A stretch of DNA of 64,000 nucleotides from Gemmiger gallinarum (GCF_014982805.1 NZ_JADCKC010000002.1:186001-250000); one strand, 5' to 3'; shown: positions 39,602-48,355, counted from the stretch's first letter. Numbers and translations are program-made. Notes: generated from the letters alone by a model not told the origin.

Positions 39602-40978
39602 TCATCCCACAAAAACCTGGGTGTAGGCCGGGCGGGAGGCCAGGGCGTCCTCCACGCTGAGCAGGCCGTAGACGATATGGTAATTGTCGAAGGTTCCTGC
39701 CACCCCGTCCTTGCCCACACCGGTGTAGGGCTCGTTGGTGATATCGTACTGGCAGTAAAACACGCCGTCGCACTCGTCGATGAGCTTGACCGGCTGGCTG
39801 CCCTTCGCGTCGCTGTACTGGTACAGCTCCACGGCCACCGGGTCTCCTCCCTCCGCGGGGACCAGAAACCACTGGTTTTCACTTTGCTGCGTGGTGATGT
39901 CCCGCTGGCTAACAACCACGGCGTACCAGTTTTGCAGGCGGGTCACATCATAGCTGTCGTACTCTCCGGGGGCGGCGGGCAGGCCGGTGCAGAGGAGGGT
40001 CTCCTCCCCGGTGGTCACATCCACTGTGCGGATGCTGCCCTCAGTCTCGTCCACATGGATGACGTTTTTTCCCTGCCCGGGCCGGGCCGACCGGGTGACC
40101 ACGTAATACTCGGTGCCCGCATTGGCGATGCCGCCCTCAAAGCCGCTCACCCGATGCCACTGGGTACTGTCCACATCAAAGGCCCACAGCTCGCAGCCGG
40201 ACTGGGTACTGCTGCTCTGGCTGTGCAGCGAAACCAGAAAATACAGGCTCCGTCCCTCGGCCCCGGCAAAGGTGGTGCCCACCGTGGCGCCGTCGGGGCG
40301 GGAGGCGGCTGCCTCGTCGGGGGCATCGTACAGCTGCACGGTGCCGTCCGCCCGGGAGACCACCGCCACAGCGGGGATCATGGGCTTGCCGGGGCCGATG
40401 ACCGCATCATAGTGCACCGCTCCCAGGCAGACCTGCTCATCATCCGCCGCGCCCAGAGTCCAGTCAAAGACCTGGCCCTCCCGGGCAGGGAGTGTGGCCA
40501 GCGTCTGTACTCCGCCGCCGGAGAGGGATGCGCTTTCCAGATAGGCATCGTCGCTGCCCACCACGGTACAGAGGGTGAACACCTCCTGCCCGTCGGAGCC
40601 GATGGTGCGGTAGTTCTGATCGGGCAGCCAGGCCTCACAGTCGGGGGTATCGTGGCTGCACCCGGCTTTGGTGCAGACGGGTGCGGCCTGCTGTTTGTCA
40701 TAATCGATGGCGTACAGGATGAGATGCATCCCGTCCTCCCCCTGCCCTTGGCCGAAAGTATAGTAGGCATGGTCCGCCCCCTGGGTCAGGGGGCGCAGAG
40801 CAGGCTTTTGCTCCGCCGGTGCCTCTGTGCCGGAGGGTCCGGCGGCAGGGGCATTTTCCCCCGTGGCCGCGGGGACAGATTCGGGGGTGGCCGGGGTGGC
40901 GTCACTGTCCGGGCCGCAGCCCGCCAGCAGCGCCGCAGCCATCATGGTGCACAAAAGAGTGACAACGGGTCGTTTCAT
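39602..40978 (-). CDS. Lipoprotein with Cys/His motif, paralogue 3 of the sensor operon
   Basis: A 458-residue secreted lipoprotein: signal MKRPVVTLLCTMMAAALLAG with the lipid-anchoring Cys21, then an Ala/Pro/Thr-rich linker. The motif CTKAGCSHDTPDCEAW follows about 100 residues in. It is shared with the two other lipoproteins of the operon (C-x3-G-C-x-H-x-x-x-D-C-x-A-W). The rest is rich in beta strands with repeated aromatic/Gly-Asp turns, consistent with a beta-propeller, but I cannot name a family. It overlaps the upstream gene by 4 bases and ends the operon. No function is known; a sensor-ligand or surface role is inferred from context. Confidence 0.7.
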   Translation of the reverse strand: MKRPVVTLLCTMMAAALLAGCGPDSDATPATPESVPAATGENAPAAGPSGTEAPAEQKPALRPLTQGADHAYYTFGQGQGEDGMHLILYAIDYDKQQAAPVCTKAGCSHDTPDCEAWLPDQNYRTIGSDGQEVFTLCTVVGSDDAYLESASLSGGGVQTLATLPAREGQVFDWTLGAADDEQVCLGAVHYDAVIGPGKPMIPAVAVVSRADGTVQLYDAPDEAAASRPDGATVGTTFAGAEGRSLYFLVSLHSQSSSTQSGCELWAFDVDSTQWHRVSGFEGGIANAGTEYYVVTRSARPGQGKNVIHVDETEGSIRTVDVTTGEETLLCTGLPAAPGEYDSYDVTRLQNWYAVVVSQRDITTQQSENQWFLVPAEGGDPVAVELYQYSDAKGSQPVKLIDECDGVFYCQYDITNEPYTGVGKDGVAGTFDNYHIVYGLLSVEDALASRPAYTQVFVG

Positions 40979-41856
40979 CGGGAATCCTCCTCCCCATAGA
41001 TGCCGGCCAGTTCCGCCTCCGTCATGCTGGCGGCGGTGATGCTCAGGCCGTTGTTCCGGTTGACGCTCACATACAGCTGGGCCTGGGCCGAGTAGGCACA
41101 CTGTCCCGCATCGGGCAGGCGGTGGGACCAGTCCAGCAGCTGCCAGTCGGTAAAGCCCTCCACCCCCATCAGGGTGAGAGCCCCGTCTAGGGCATCCTCC
41201 GGCAGTTCTGCGCCCCAGGGAGCCCAGCTGTCCTGCCAGCTCAGGGTCAGAGGAGTGCCCTCCGCCGTCAGCGTCATGGAAAGCCAGACCGACCGGGAGG
41301 GCTGGGCGGTCTCGGGAGTGGCGGCCGTTTCGGGGGTAGCGACATCCGCCGGTTCCGCCGGGCGGCCGGTATATTCCAACGTGTAGGCGGTCAGGCCCGC
41401 CGGGGCGGTGGTCGCAGTCAGGGTATAGGCATTGTCATCAAAGAGGTCGAGAATGTCCTCTGTCTGCCAGGATTCCAGCAGGCCCAGTTCCCCTGCCTCG
41501 ACCACCACAGCCCGGCAGCGGGCCTGGGCCAATTCCAAGTCAGCCCCCTCCAGCGGCTGTTCGGTCCAGCCGTCATAAATGCTGCTCCGGGCCGGGTCGA
41601 TGCCCAGAAGATGGGCGCAGTCGTACAGCAGGCAGGCGGTGGTGTTCTGCCGTCCCGCGTCGGAGAGGGGCCGGGTGCCCTCGGGGTCAGGCCGGGGCCG
41701 GGGATTGCCCAGCAGCAGGCCGTCCCATGCCGCAAACACTCCCAGAGGCAGCACCAGGCAGAGCACCACCGCCGCCCCGCAGAACCGCACCGCCCGCCGT
41801 GTCTTGGGTTCCAGCGCCGCAAACCGGCGCATCCATTTTGTCTCATTCAGACGCAT
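40975..41856 (-). CDS. Single-span membrane protein of the sensor operon
   Basis: A 293-residue protein that is mostly outside the cell: a short basic N-terminus (MRLNETKWMRRF...PKTRRAVRF), one transmembrane helix (CGAAVVLCLVLPLGVFAAW, about 25-43) and a large soluble domain without motifs I recognise. It overlaps the histidine kinase stop by 14 bases and the following lipoprotein start by 4, so all three are translated as one unit. It may be an accessory sensor domain for the kinase or a partner of the lipoproteins. Confidence 0.65.
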   Translation of the reverse strand: MRLNETKWMRRFAALEPKTRRAVRFCGAAVVLCLVLPLGVFAAWDGLLLGNPRPRPDPEGTRPLSDAGRQNTTACLLYDCAHLLGIDPARSSIYDGWTEQPLEGADLELAQARCRAVVVEAGELGLLESWQTEDILDLFDDNAYTLTATTAPAGLTAYTLEYTGRPAEPADVATPETAATPETAQPSRSVWLSMTLTAEGTPLTLSWQDSWAPWGAELPEDALDGALTLMGVEGFTDWQLLDWSHRLPDAGQCAYSAQAQLYVSVNRNNGLSITAASMTEAELAGIYGEEDSR

Positions 41857-43309
41857 GGTCGGCCTCCTCTCGCTGTAGGTCAGACTGCAGGGGCAGGCGC
41901 AGGGACACGGTGGTCCCCTGCCCCACCGTGCTGGCAAATTCCAGGCGGCTGCCGTGGAGCTGGGCAATGCGCTGGCAGAGGGTCAGCCCGATGCCGCTGC
42001 CGCCTCCTGCCCGTGCCCGGGACTTGTCCACCATGTAAAATGGCTCCACCACCCGGGGCAGGTCCTCCGCCGGAATACCGCAGCCGTTGTCCTGCACCGC
42101 AAAGACGGCATCGGCTCCGTCGGCCCGGCAGGAGACGGTGACGCAGCCATCGGGTTTGCCCGCACAGGCCCGGCGGGCGTTGAGGATGAGGTTGCGCAGC
42201 AGGTCGTCCAGCAGGGCGGCGTCAGCCAGCACGGTGCAGCCCCCCGGCTGCCAGCGGATGGGCACCGCCTCCGGGGCGGCGGTCTGCATGGCCCGGTCCA
42301 GCCGGGCAAAGAGGGCCCGGTCTGTGACGGGCGCCTTGCAGATAGCACTCTCCTCCCCGTCAGAAAGGTTTTCCAGCCCCATGAGGGCCAGCAGCTTGCG
42401 GCTCAGTTCCTCCAGCCGGTGGGTCTCCCGGAAGATATAGTTTGCGGCCTCCCGCTGGGTCTCGGCGCTCTGGGGCTTTGCCCGCATGAGGTCGGCGTAG
42501 CCCAGCATGCTGGTCATGGGGGTCTTGATCTCGTGGGTGAAGGCCGCGATAAAGTCCTTCTGCTGGCGGACGTTTGTATCCAGGGCGGCGATGCGGCTCT
42601 CCACCGCCCCGGCCATCTCGTCAAAGCTGCGGCTGAGAGCGCCGATCTCGTCGTCGGTGGAGACCTGGGTGCGCTGGGTGTAGTCCCCCGCCGCAATGCG
42701 GCTGCTGGCGCTCTGCAGCCGGGTCAGGGGGCGGGTCAGCGACCGGCTGACGGCTCCTGCCGCCCCGGCCCCCGCCGCCAGCACCACCACCGCCGCCACG
42801 AACCAGGCGGTCAGCTGGGCGTCCCGGCTGGCAAAGACGCTGGTCACATCGTAGGCGCTGAGCAGCACCGCGTCCACCCCGGGGATGTTGAGGGGCACGG
42901 TCAGAAGCAGCCAGGTCTGCCCCTCCGCACGGAGATAGCTGCTTTGCCCGGTGCCGGCCTCCAGCACCGCCAGCTGATCGGTGCGGGAGATCCCCTGAGG
43001 CAGGTTGGAGTAAACACTATTGCGGCCGTCCAGATAGAGGGCCATGCAGCTGCCGGGGGTCTGCTCGGCAAAGCTCTGCACTGCGCTGCTCATGGCGGAG
43101 GTGGTGTAGACGCCCCCGGAAGTTCCCAGCTGGGTGAGGATGGTGTTCTCGATGGAATACTTTTCGGCGTACTGCCGGGCACTGAAGGTCTCTTCCGCCG
43201 AGGCCATGCCGTCGGCAAAGCTGCGGCCCACCATGGCAAGGCCCACCGCACACAGGGCGGCCGCCAGCAGCGCTGCAAAGCTCAGGCTGAGCTTGGTGGA
43301 AAACTTCAT
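41843..43309 (-). CDS. Sensor histidine kinase
   Basis: A 488-residue two-component sensor. Two membrane helices (about 8-29 and 167-190) flank an outside sensor domain of about 135 residues. A HAMP linker (RSLTRPLTRLQSAS, about 190-240) leads to the dimerisation helix with phosphorylated His in FTHEIKTPMTSM. An HATPase_c domain follows with NLILNARRA, NGCGIP and GGSGIGLTLC motifs. The start ATG 43309 has AAAGGAGT upstream. It lies in one operon with the OmpR-type regulator at 46204 but is separated from it by two lipoprotein genes, an unusual order. Confidence 0.93.
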   Translation of the reverse strand: MKFSTKLSLSFAALLAAALCAVGLAMVGRSFADGMASAEETFSARQYAEKYSIENTILTQLGTSGGVYTTSAMSSAVQSFAEQTPGSCMALYLDGRNSVYSNLPQGISRTDQLAVLEAGTGQSSYLRAEGQTWLLLTVPLNIPGVDAVLLSAYDVTSVFASRDAQLTAWFVAAVVVLAAGAGAAGAVSRSLTRPLTRLQSASSRIAAGDYTQRTQVSTDDEIGALSRSFDEMAGAVESRIAALDTNVRQQKDFIAAFTHEIKTPMTSMLGYADLMRAKPQSAETQREAANYIFRETHRLEELSRKLLALMGLENLSDGEESAICKAPVTDRALFARLDRAMQTAAPEAVPIRWQPGGCTVLADAALLDDLLRNLILNARRACAGKPDGCVTVSCRADGADAVFAVQDNGCGIPAEDLPRVVEPFYMVDKSRARAGGGSGIGLTLCQRIAQLHGSRLEFASTVGQGTTVSLRLPLQSDLQREEADHASE

Positions 43310-43342
43310 GGCCGGGGCACTCCTTTCGTCCTGGGAATGGGG

Positions 43343-44707
43343 TCAATGGGGGATGTGGGCGGTGAATTTCCCGGTCAGCATGGTGACGGGGCGGTTCTCA
43401 TCGCTGCCGGTCAGGTAGGCAGCAGCCCGGGCCAGCACCGTCCGGGCAGTGCTGGTCTCCTGGCGGGAAGGTGTGCCCTCAGGGTCCACCGTGAGGCTTT
43501 CCGCCGGGCTGTGGCTCACGGCCAGCCAGAGGGTGTCCTGCCCCGCCGCCAGCAGAAGCGGCGGATCGGGGCTGTTATCCGTCTGCCAGGTGGCTTCCAT
43601 CACATGGCAGGCACCGGTGTCCAGCTCCACCCCGCAGCGCAGGGCAGGGGTGGAGGCCCCGTCGGCGGCGTTGGGGAAGTAAAGGTCCACCATCAGAGTA
43701 TCTTCAAAGGGTCCGGTCAGGGAGGCCGCCACGGCCCGGGCGCCGTCGGGGGAGGCGGGCAGTTCGGCCATCGTCTCAGGTTCGCCATCCGCCGGGCCCG
43801 CCTGCAGGAGAAGGCTCTCCCCCTGGCGTACCACCCCATAGAGGGTTCCGTCCCGGGCAGCGGCCCCCAGCACGTGGGGGCCGGACAGCCAGCTGTCCCG
43901 CGCCTCCACCCGGGCGGCAGCCGGGTCCAGGGCCAGCAGCTGCCGGGAGCCGTCGGGGCCTTCCTGCCGGAAGAGGACGCTGCCGCCGTCAGTGCCGATC
44001 ATGGTGCCGGGACTGCCGTCGGGCAGTTCAGTGACAGTGAGGGCGCCGGTATCCGGGTCCAGGCAGCTCAGAAAGGCATCGGAACCGTCCTGAGAGGTGA
44101 GGAAATACCAACTTTCCCCGTCCGAGAAAAAACCGTTGGGCCAGTTGGACCAGGCCGGGCAGAGCACCGGCAGGCTGTCCGCCAGCCGGGTGCGGCCGCT
44201 GCCGTCGGCGGCGCTGAGGTCGGCATAGCTCTCCCCCTCCGAGAGCGGATCGTCAAAGACCAGCCAGAGCAGGGTGTCGCCGTCCCGGAGCAGGGCGCAG
44301 CTGTCGGCTGCCTGGTCCCCCAGGTCTCCGGTGCTGCGCAGCCAGGCCCCGCAGTCGGGGCTGTCATGGGTGCAGCCGGGCTGGATGCAGAGCACCTGCT
44401 GTTCCCCTGTAGTAAAATCCACCACCGTGCCCAGCACTGCATCCCCTACCACCTGGGGCAGGTAAAAGCCCTCCTCCCCCGCCGAGGCATGGAGGGCGCC
44501 GCTTGTGAGAATGCGGACCTCCCCTTGGGCTGTATCCGGGGTCTGGGTGGTGCCGCCGTCCGGTTCCGTCGTTTCAAAGCCGGAGGCGGGCGGTTGAGAG
44601 TCGGTCGGTGTCTGCGGCCCGCAGCCGGCAAGGCCGAAGGCCAGGCAAAGGGTCAGCGGCAGGCAAACTGCCTGCATGAGACGTTTCTGATGATTCCGTT
44701 GTTTCAT
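43343..44707 (-). CDS. Lipoprotein with Cys/His motif, paralogue 2
   Basis: A 454-residue secreted lipoprotein. The signal (KRLMQAVCLPLTLCLAFGLA) ends at the lipobox LAGC. After a Thr/Pro-rich linker the conserved motif reads CIQPGCTHDSPDCGAW (about 105-120). The remainder is beta-rich, with alternating Gly/Asp turns. The start ATG 44707 has AGGAGGG 7 bases upstream; a longer frame lacks a site. It lies between the other lipoprotein and the histidine kinase (33-base gap to the kinase). It is clearly paralogous to the proteins at 39602 and 44804 but diverged, so the three may recognise different ligands. Confidence 0.7.
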   Translation of the reverse strand: MKQRNHQKRLMQAVCLPLTLCLAFGLAGCGPQTPTDSQPPASGFETTEPDGGTTQTPDTAQGEVRILTSGALHASAGEEGFYLPQVVGDAVLGTVVDFTTGEQQVLCIQPGCTHDSPDCGAWLRSTGDLGDQAADSCALLRDGDTLLWLVFDDPLSEGESYADLSAADGSGRTRLADSLPVLCPAWSNWPNGFFSDGESWYFLTSQDGSDAFLSCLDPDTGALTVTELPDGSPGTMIGTDGGSVLFRQEGPDGSRQLLALDPAAARVEARDSWLSGPHVLGAAARDGTLYGVVRQGESLLLQAGPADGEPETMAELPASPDGARAVAASLTGPFEDTLMVDLYFPNAADGASTPALRCGVELDTGACHVMEATWQTDNSPDPPLLLAAGQDTLWLAVSHSPAESLTVDPEGTPSRQETSTARTVLARAAAYLTGSDENRPVTMLTGKFTAHIPH

Positions 44708-44803
44708 CCGGGGTCCCTCCTTTGTCTTTATGGTATCCCGGGGATGTGTCGGCACTGCAGCGGGAATTCGTCCGCACTGTCGCCGGAATGTGTCGGTTTT
44801 GCG

Positions 44804-46207
44804 TCAGTTTTCCTCAGCAGGCAGCAGGGTGCAGGTGGTCCAGTCCTCGCTGCCTTCCAGGTAGTCCTCCGCCGGGATGACCGCGAACACCGAGTCGCTG
44901 GAGGGATACTGTACCACCGCGCCGTCCTGTCCCACCGTGGTGCGGGTGACGGGGCGTTCCTCCACCTTGAGCATCAGGTGTTCCCCGTCGTCGGCCATGA
45001 GGGCGGGCAAACGGGGCTGGACCGCCTCCTTATACCAGGTAGCGGGCAGTTCCCGCTGCAGGGTGCCGGTGTCCAGGTCAAAGACGTACCGGTGTTCCCG
45101 GTCAGATGCCCGGTCATAGCCGTCCACCACCAGGCGGCGGCCGTACAGCCCGAAAATGCCTCTCGGCTCCATTTCCTCCGGCCAGAGGTCGGGGCACTGC
45201 TCTACCGTATCCCCCGTGAGGGGGTCCACAGCGGCGAGGGTTCCCTCCCCGTCGATGGTCCACAGCAGGCCGCCGGTCATCTGCTGGAAGGAAAGACTGC
45301 CGTCCCCGGTCCAGCTGTCCAGGGGTTCCCCCAGGGTGCGGGTGTTCAGGTCCAGGACGTGCAGCGTGGTGGTGCTGGCGGCATAGTCTCCGGCCAGGCT
45401 GCCGGTGTGTTCGGCGGGAAGCTCGGTCAGCGTCACCAGCAGCTGCCCGCCGCTGACCCCCGCCACCTGCAGGCTCTCGGCCATGTTGCCGGTGCGGGTG
45501 CTTTGCCACTGGTAGAGAAGCTCCGCCGGGCTGCCCGGCGTTTTGGGGATGCGCTGTACCGTGAACCGGTTCTTTGTCTCCCCCTTCTCATTCACCCCGG
45601 GGTTGGACTGGATGCAGGCGTACAGATACGAATCGTCGGCCAGCCAGGTGATGTCGATGCAGCTGCCGTCTGGGACAAAATCCTCACACAGCAGGGTGCG
45701 GCCGTTGCCGTCCGGCCGGCTGACCTCCACGCGGGAGAGCAGCGCCCCGCCCATGCCGTGGTGGGGGTCGGTGACGCAGACCCGGTAAAGTCTGCCGTCC
45801 TCCGCAAATCCGCCGCACTGGGCCAGGCTCAGCCCTGCCTCACACACCCAGGCGTCACAGTCGGAGCTGTTGTGGGCGCAGCCGATTTTGCTGCAGAGCA
45901 TTCGCTGTATCCCCGTCTGCAGGTCCACAGCGGTGAGGCAGCGGGGGTCATAGAGATAGGTGGAGTCCGGTTCATACAGCTGTCCGCCGGAGGCACTGGG
46001 GATATCACTGCCCTCCCAGACCATGTGCAGTGTTCCCACGGAGGCTGGGGATTGGGTGGGGGCGGCGGCTGTCTCGGCGGTTTGGGCAGTCCCGTCAGGG
46101 GCAGCGGGACCGGCGGAAGGGGTGGTCTGCCCTCCCGCCGTGCAGGCGGACAGGGCAAGCAGCAGCCCCAACGTCATTGCCAGCCTGGAAAGGTTTATCT
46201 GTTTCAT
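44804..46207 (-). CDS. Lipoprotein with Cys/His motif, paralogue 1
   Basis: A 467-residue secreted lipoprotein with signal MKQINLSRLAMTLGLLLALS, lipobox SACTA and a Thr/Ala/Pro-rich linker. The shared motif reads CSKIGCAHNSSDCDAW. The later part has repeated beta-strand units ending in Asp-Gly turns, suggesting a propeller-like fold. Its ATG overlaps the stop of the response regulator gene by 4 bases, so it is the first membrane-side product of the operon. The function is unknown; see the matching entries at 39602 and 43343. Confidence 0.7.
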   Translation of the reverse strand: MKQINLSRLAMTLGLLLALSACTAGGQTTPSAGPAAPDGTAQTAETAAAPTQSPASVGTLHMVWEGSDIPSASGGQLYEPDSTYLYDPRCLTAVDLQTGIQRMLCSKIGCAHNSSDCDAWVCEAGLSLAQCGGFAEDGRLYRVCVTDPHHGMGGALLSRVEVSRPDGNGRTLLCEDFVPDGSCIDITWLADDSYLYACIQSNPGVNEKGETKNRFTVQRIPKTPGSPAELLYQWQSTRTGNMAESLQVAGVSGGQLLVTLTELPAEHTGSLAGDYAASTTTLHVLDLNTRTLGEPLDSWTGDGSLSFQQMTGGLLWTIDGEGTLAAVDPLTGDTVEQCPDLWPEEMEPRGIFGLYGRRLVVDGYDRASDREHRYVFDLDTGTLQRELPATWYKEAVQPRLPALMADDGEHLMLKVEERPVTRTTVGQDGAVVQYPSSDSVFAVIPAEDYLEGSEDWTTCTLLPAEEN

Positions 46208-46869
46208 CTGTCCTCCCCCTCCAGTCGGTACCCCACCCGGTGGATGGTGGTGATTTTGTTCTCCCAGCCCAGCTTTTTGCGCAGACGCTGGATGTGGGTG
46301 TCCAGGGTGCGGGTGTTGTCCAGCATCTCGTCCTCCCCCCAGACCGTTTCATACAGATAATCCCGGTAGAGCACACTGCCCCGGTTGCGCAGCAGCAGCA
46401 TGAGCAGGTCGTACTCCTTGGGGGTGAGGGATACCGGCTTGCCCGCCCGGGTCACCCGGCAGGCGGCAGTGTCCACCTGCACATCCCAGGCTGTAAAGCC
46501 CACCGTCCCCCGCCCGGCCCGGCGCAGAACGCTCTCCACCCGGGCCACCAGTTCGGCGGGCTCAAAGGGCTTGACGATATAGTCATCCGCCCCCATCTGC
46601 AGCCCACGCACCCGGTCGGACAGGGTCCCCTTGGCCGTCAGAAAGATGGTGGGGGTGCCGGTGGGCAGGATATACCGCAAAAGATCATAGCCATCCACCT
46701 CCGGCATCATGACATCCAGCACCACCAGATCAAAATGCTTTTCTTCCAGCAGGTCGGCGGCCTCCACGCCGCTGGTCACCGCCACACAGGGGTAGCCCGC
46801 ATCCGTCAGGGTGCGCTTGATGAGGTTGGCAATGGGTTCTTCGTCATCCACAACAAGAATGGGTTTCAC
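46204..46869 (-). CDS. OmpR-family response regulator
   Basis: A 221-residue two-component regulator. The receiver domain has the acidic pocket VVDDEEP, the phosphorylated Asp in VVLDVMMPEVDGYD, Thr in FLTAKG and Lys in VKPFEP. A winged-helix DNA-binding domain follows (LTPKEYDLLMLLLRNRGS, then TLDTHIQRLRKKLG, then VGYRLE). The start is taken as a GTG at 46869, where AGGAGAG lies 9 bases upstream, rather than an in-frame ATG 33 bases earlier. It heads the operon of three lipoproteins and a kinase. Confidence 0.95.
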   Translation of the reverse strand: MKPILVVDDEEPIANLIKRTLTDAGYPCVAVTSGVEAADLLEEKHFDLVVLDVMMPEVDGYDLLRYILPTGTPTIFLTAKGTLSDRVRGLQMGADDYIVKPFEPAELVARVESVLRRAGRGTVGFTAWDVQVDTAACRVTRAGKPVSLTPKEYDLLMLLLRNRGSVLYRDYLYETVWGEDEMLDNTRTLDTHIQRLRKKLGWENKITTIHRVGYRLEGEDR

Positions 46870-46965
46870 GGCGTTTTTCTCTCCTTTTTCCTGTCTTTTC
46901 ACCTTTTATTATACGGCCAAATTCGTCCGATTTGTATCCGGTTTTTCCTGCCCCTGAAAAGTGCA

Positions 46966-47014
46966 AAACGGCGGGGTCCGGGGCTTTTTTGCCCTGTCCG
47001 GACCTCGCCGTTTT
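46966..47014 (-). terminator. Terminator of the DUF3793 gene
   Basis: On the minus strand AAAACGGCGAGGTCCGG pairs with CCGGACCCCGCCGTTTT. It lies 20 bases after the DUF3793 stop and insulates the sensor operon downstream. Confidence 0.85.
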
Positions 47015-47033
47015 GGGGTGTTTTTGTTTGGGT

Positions 47034-47573
47034 TCAGGCCGCCACGGTGAGCTGGGACACGGTGCGCCCCTGCCGCCACAGACGGCTGTATACCTCGCTG
47101 CATTTTTTCAGCCGGGCAAAGGTGCGCCGGGCCTCGCACTCGTTGCAGTAGACCTTCCAGCAGCCCATGCACCGGCAGTTTTTGCCCCCGTGGTGGATGA
47201 ACCCCGCCACATCCCAGAGGGGATACCCCAGAAATATGCCGATCTCATGGGGAAAATCCCCGCTGCCTGTCAGTCGCTCCCGCAGGCGGCGCAGGGCATC
47301 CTCCGGGTCGGCAGAGGTGTAGCCGTAGGGCTGCAGCAGGCATCGCGCTCCCCGCCGGTCCAGATCCGCCCGCAGCCGGGCCGGACGGTAAACATAGATC
47401 AGTGCATGGGTACCGTCACAGCGCAGCACCGTCAGCTCGATGCCCTTATGATTCAGCGCTGTGCGCCAGGCCTCCAGCTCGCCGGGGCCCGGGCAGGGAC
47501 AGCGGAACAAACTGGCCGTCTTGAGGTTGGCCAAGGTGGGGGCACAGTGGGTGATGAGACAGGCTTCCAGCAT
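47034..47573 (-). CDS. DUF3793-family protein
   Basis: A 179-residue cytoplasmic protein of the DUF3793 family. Visible are an N-terminal CAPTLANLKTASLF, GIELTVLRCDGTHALIYVYR, PHEIGIFLGYPLWDVAGFI and a Cys-rich stretch CRCMGCWKVYCNECEARR. The Cys cluster suggests a metal site. DUF3793 genes in Clostridia are, as far as I know, often next to iron-uptake or flavodoxin genes, so an iron-linked role is plausible. The ATG at 47573 has AAAGGAGG 7 bases upstream. Its leader carries two GTTAG-N6-CTAAC elements. Confidence 0.8.
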   Translation of the reverse strand: MLEACLITHCAPTLANLKTASLFRCPCPGPGELEAWRTALNHKGIELTVLRCDGTHALIYVYRPARLRADLDRRGARCLLQPYGYTSADPEDALRRLRERLTGSGDFPHEIGIFLGYPLWDVAGFIHHGGKNCRCMGCWKVYCNECEARRTFARLKKCSEVYSRLWRQGRTVSQLTVAA

Positions 47574-47646
47574 GGGGACCTCCTTTGGAATCATAAATTT
47601 TGTGAGAACCGTCCAAAACCGACGGTGAAATATTGTGCGCAATATT

Positions 47647-47662
47647 GTTAGAAGAAGCTAAC
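47647..47662. promoter_or_regulatory. GTTAG-N6-CTAAC element, proximal to DUF3793
   Basis: GTTAG AAGAAG CTAAC, a perfect 5-bp inverted repeat about 75 bases before the DUF3793 ATG. Together with the second copy at 47760 it resembles operators of DtxR/MntR-type metalloregulators. Confidence 0.55.
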
Positions 47663-47759
47663 CGCGTGAGAAAAAGCAGCGCGGCCACGCCTGCGCTGCC
47701 GGGCAAAGGGAAGACCTTCCTCCAGTGCACTTGATCCGGAGCAGGTTGTGTCCGCGGGA

Positions 47760-47775
47760 GTTAGTTTTTGCTAAC
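47760..47775. promoter_or_regulatory. GTTAG-N6-CTAAC element, promoter-proximal
   Basis: GTTAG TTTTTG CTAAC, same design as 47647-47662 and 113 bases from it. It lies immediately downstream of the minus-strand promoter at 47782-47811, where a repressor would block transcription. Confidence 0.6.
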
Positions 47776-47781
47776 AGCATC

Positions 47782-47811
47782 AGTTTACCATAGGCAACCA
47801 AAGACTGTCAA
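47782..47811 (-). promoter_or_regulatory. Promoter for the DUF3793 transcript
   Basis: On the minus strand TTGACA, 18 bases, TAAACT. The gap 47574-47932 holds this promoter, the two GTTAG elements and the MarR promoter/operator; between the two GTTAG elements I see no gene. Confidence 0.5.
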
Positions 47812-47863
47812 GCGTGCCTGCCCTGCTGCCCTGCCGTAATTATCTGATCCTTTGACCCCGGGC

Positions 47864-47892
47864 TTGACAAGGGGAATTGTTGCGTGCATAAT
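47864..47892 (+). promoter_or_regulatory. Promoter of the MarR-ABC exporter operon
   Basis: TTGACA, 17 bases, CATAAT. The start codon of the MarR gene is 41 bases further on. Confidence 0.7.
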
Positions 47893-47911
47893 AATTGCAT
47901 GTGCAACAATT
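47875..47911. promoter_or_regulatory. Inverted repeats over the MarR promoter, probable MarR operator
   Basis: AATTGTTGC (47875-47883) and GCAACAATT (47903-47911) form an outer repeat. Within them lies TTGCA-TG-TGCAA. The set overlaps the -10 box, the classical place for autorepression by a MarR dimer. Confidence 0.65.
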
Positions 47912-47932
47912 TTCGCATGCGGAGGGACTGCC

Positions 47933-48355
47933 ATGGAATACCACACCATGCTTTACATCAACACCATTGCCCGGTGTGCAAACCTCTATCACGACGAAGC
48001 CTTGCAGAGTGCCGGGCTGAGCTCCTATCAAAGCGCATATATTCCCATCATCTGCACCCATCCCGGCATCACCCAGGACCAGATTGCCCGGCAGCTGCAT
48101 GTCAACCGCAGCAGTGTGACCCGGCAGCTGACCTCTCTGGAGGAAAACGGTTTTGTCATCCGCCGCCGCAGCACCGATGACCGCCGGGCGGTGGAGGTCT
48201 ACCCCACCGACAAGGCTCAGGCCGTTTTGCCTGCCGTGCGGGAAGCCCGCCGGAAGTGGCGTTCCCTGCTGCTGGAGGACGTGACCGACGCCGAGCGGGA
48301 AGCGCTGGACCATTTGCTGGCACGCCTGGCCGACCGGGCCGTATCTCTGGTCTGA
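47933..48355 (+). CDS. MarR-family transcriptional regulator
   Basis: A 140-residue winged-helix repressor. The DNA-reading helix is visible in GITQDQIARQLHVNRSSVTR, and the wing in NGFVIRRRSTDDRRAVEVY with the conserved Asp-Arg pair. N- and C-terminal helices form the dimer interface. The start ATG 47933 has GGAGGG upstream; a longer frame would remove the operator from the promoter. It precedes two ABC-exporter genes on the same strand and probably represses them until a toxic or signalling compound binds. Confidence 0.9.
   Translation: MEYHTMLYINTIARCANLYHDEALQSAGLSSYQSAYIPIICTHPGITQDQIARQLHVNRSSVTRQLTSLEENGFVIRRRSTDDRRAVEVYPTDKAQAVLPAVREARRKWRSLLLEDVTDAEREALDHLLARLADRAVSLV

Noticed and set aside
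41954-46360. A 1468-codon open frame on the plus strand
   Set aside because: It runs antisense through the kinase and two lipoprotein genes, whose domains are unmistakable, and shows the same shadow composition.
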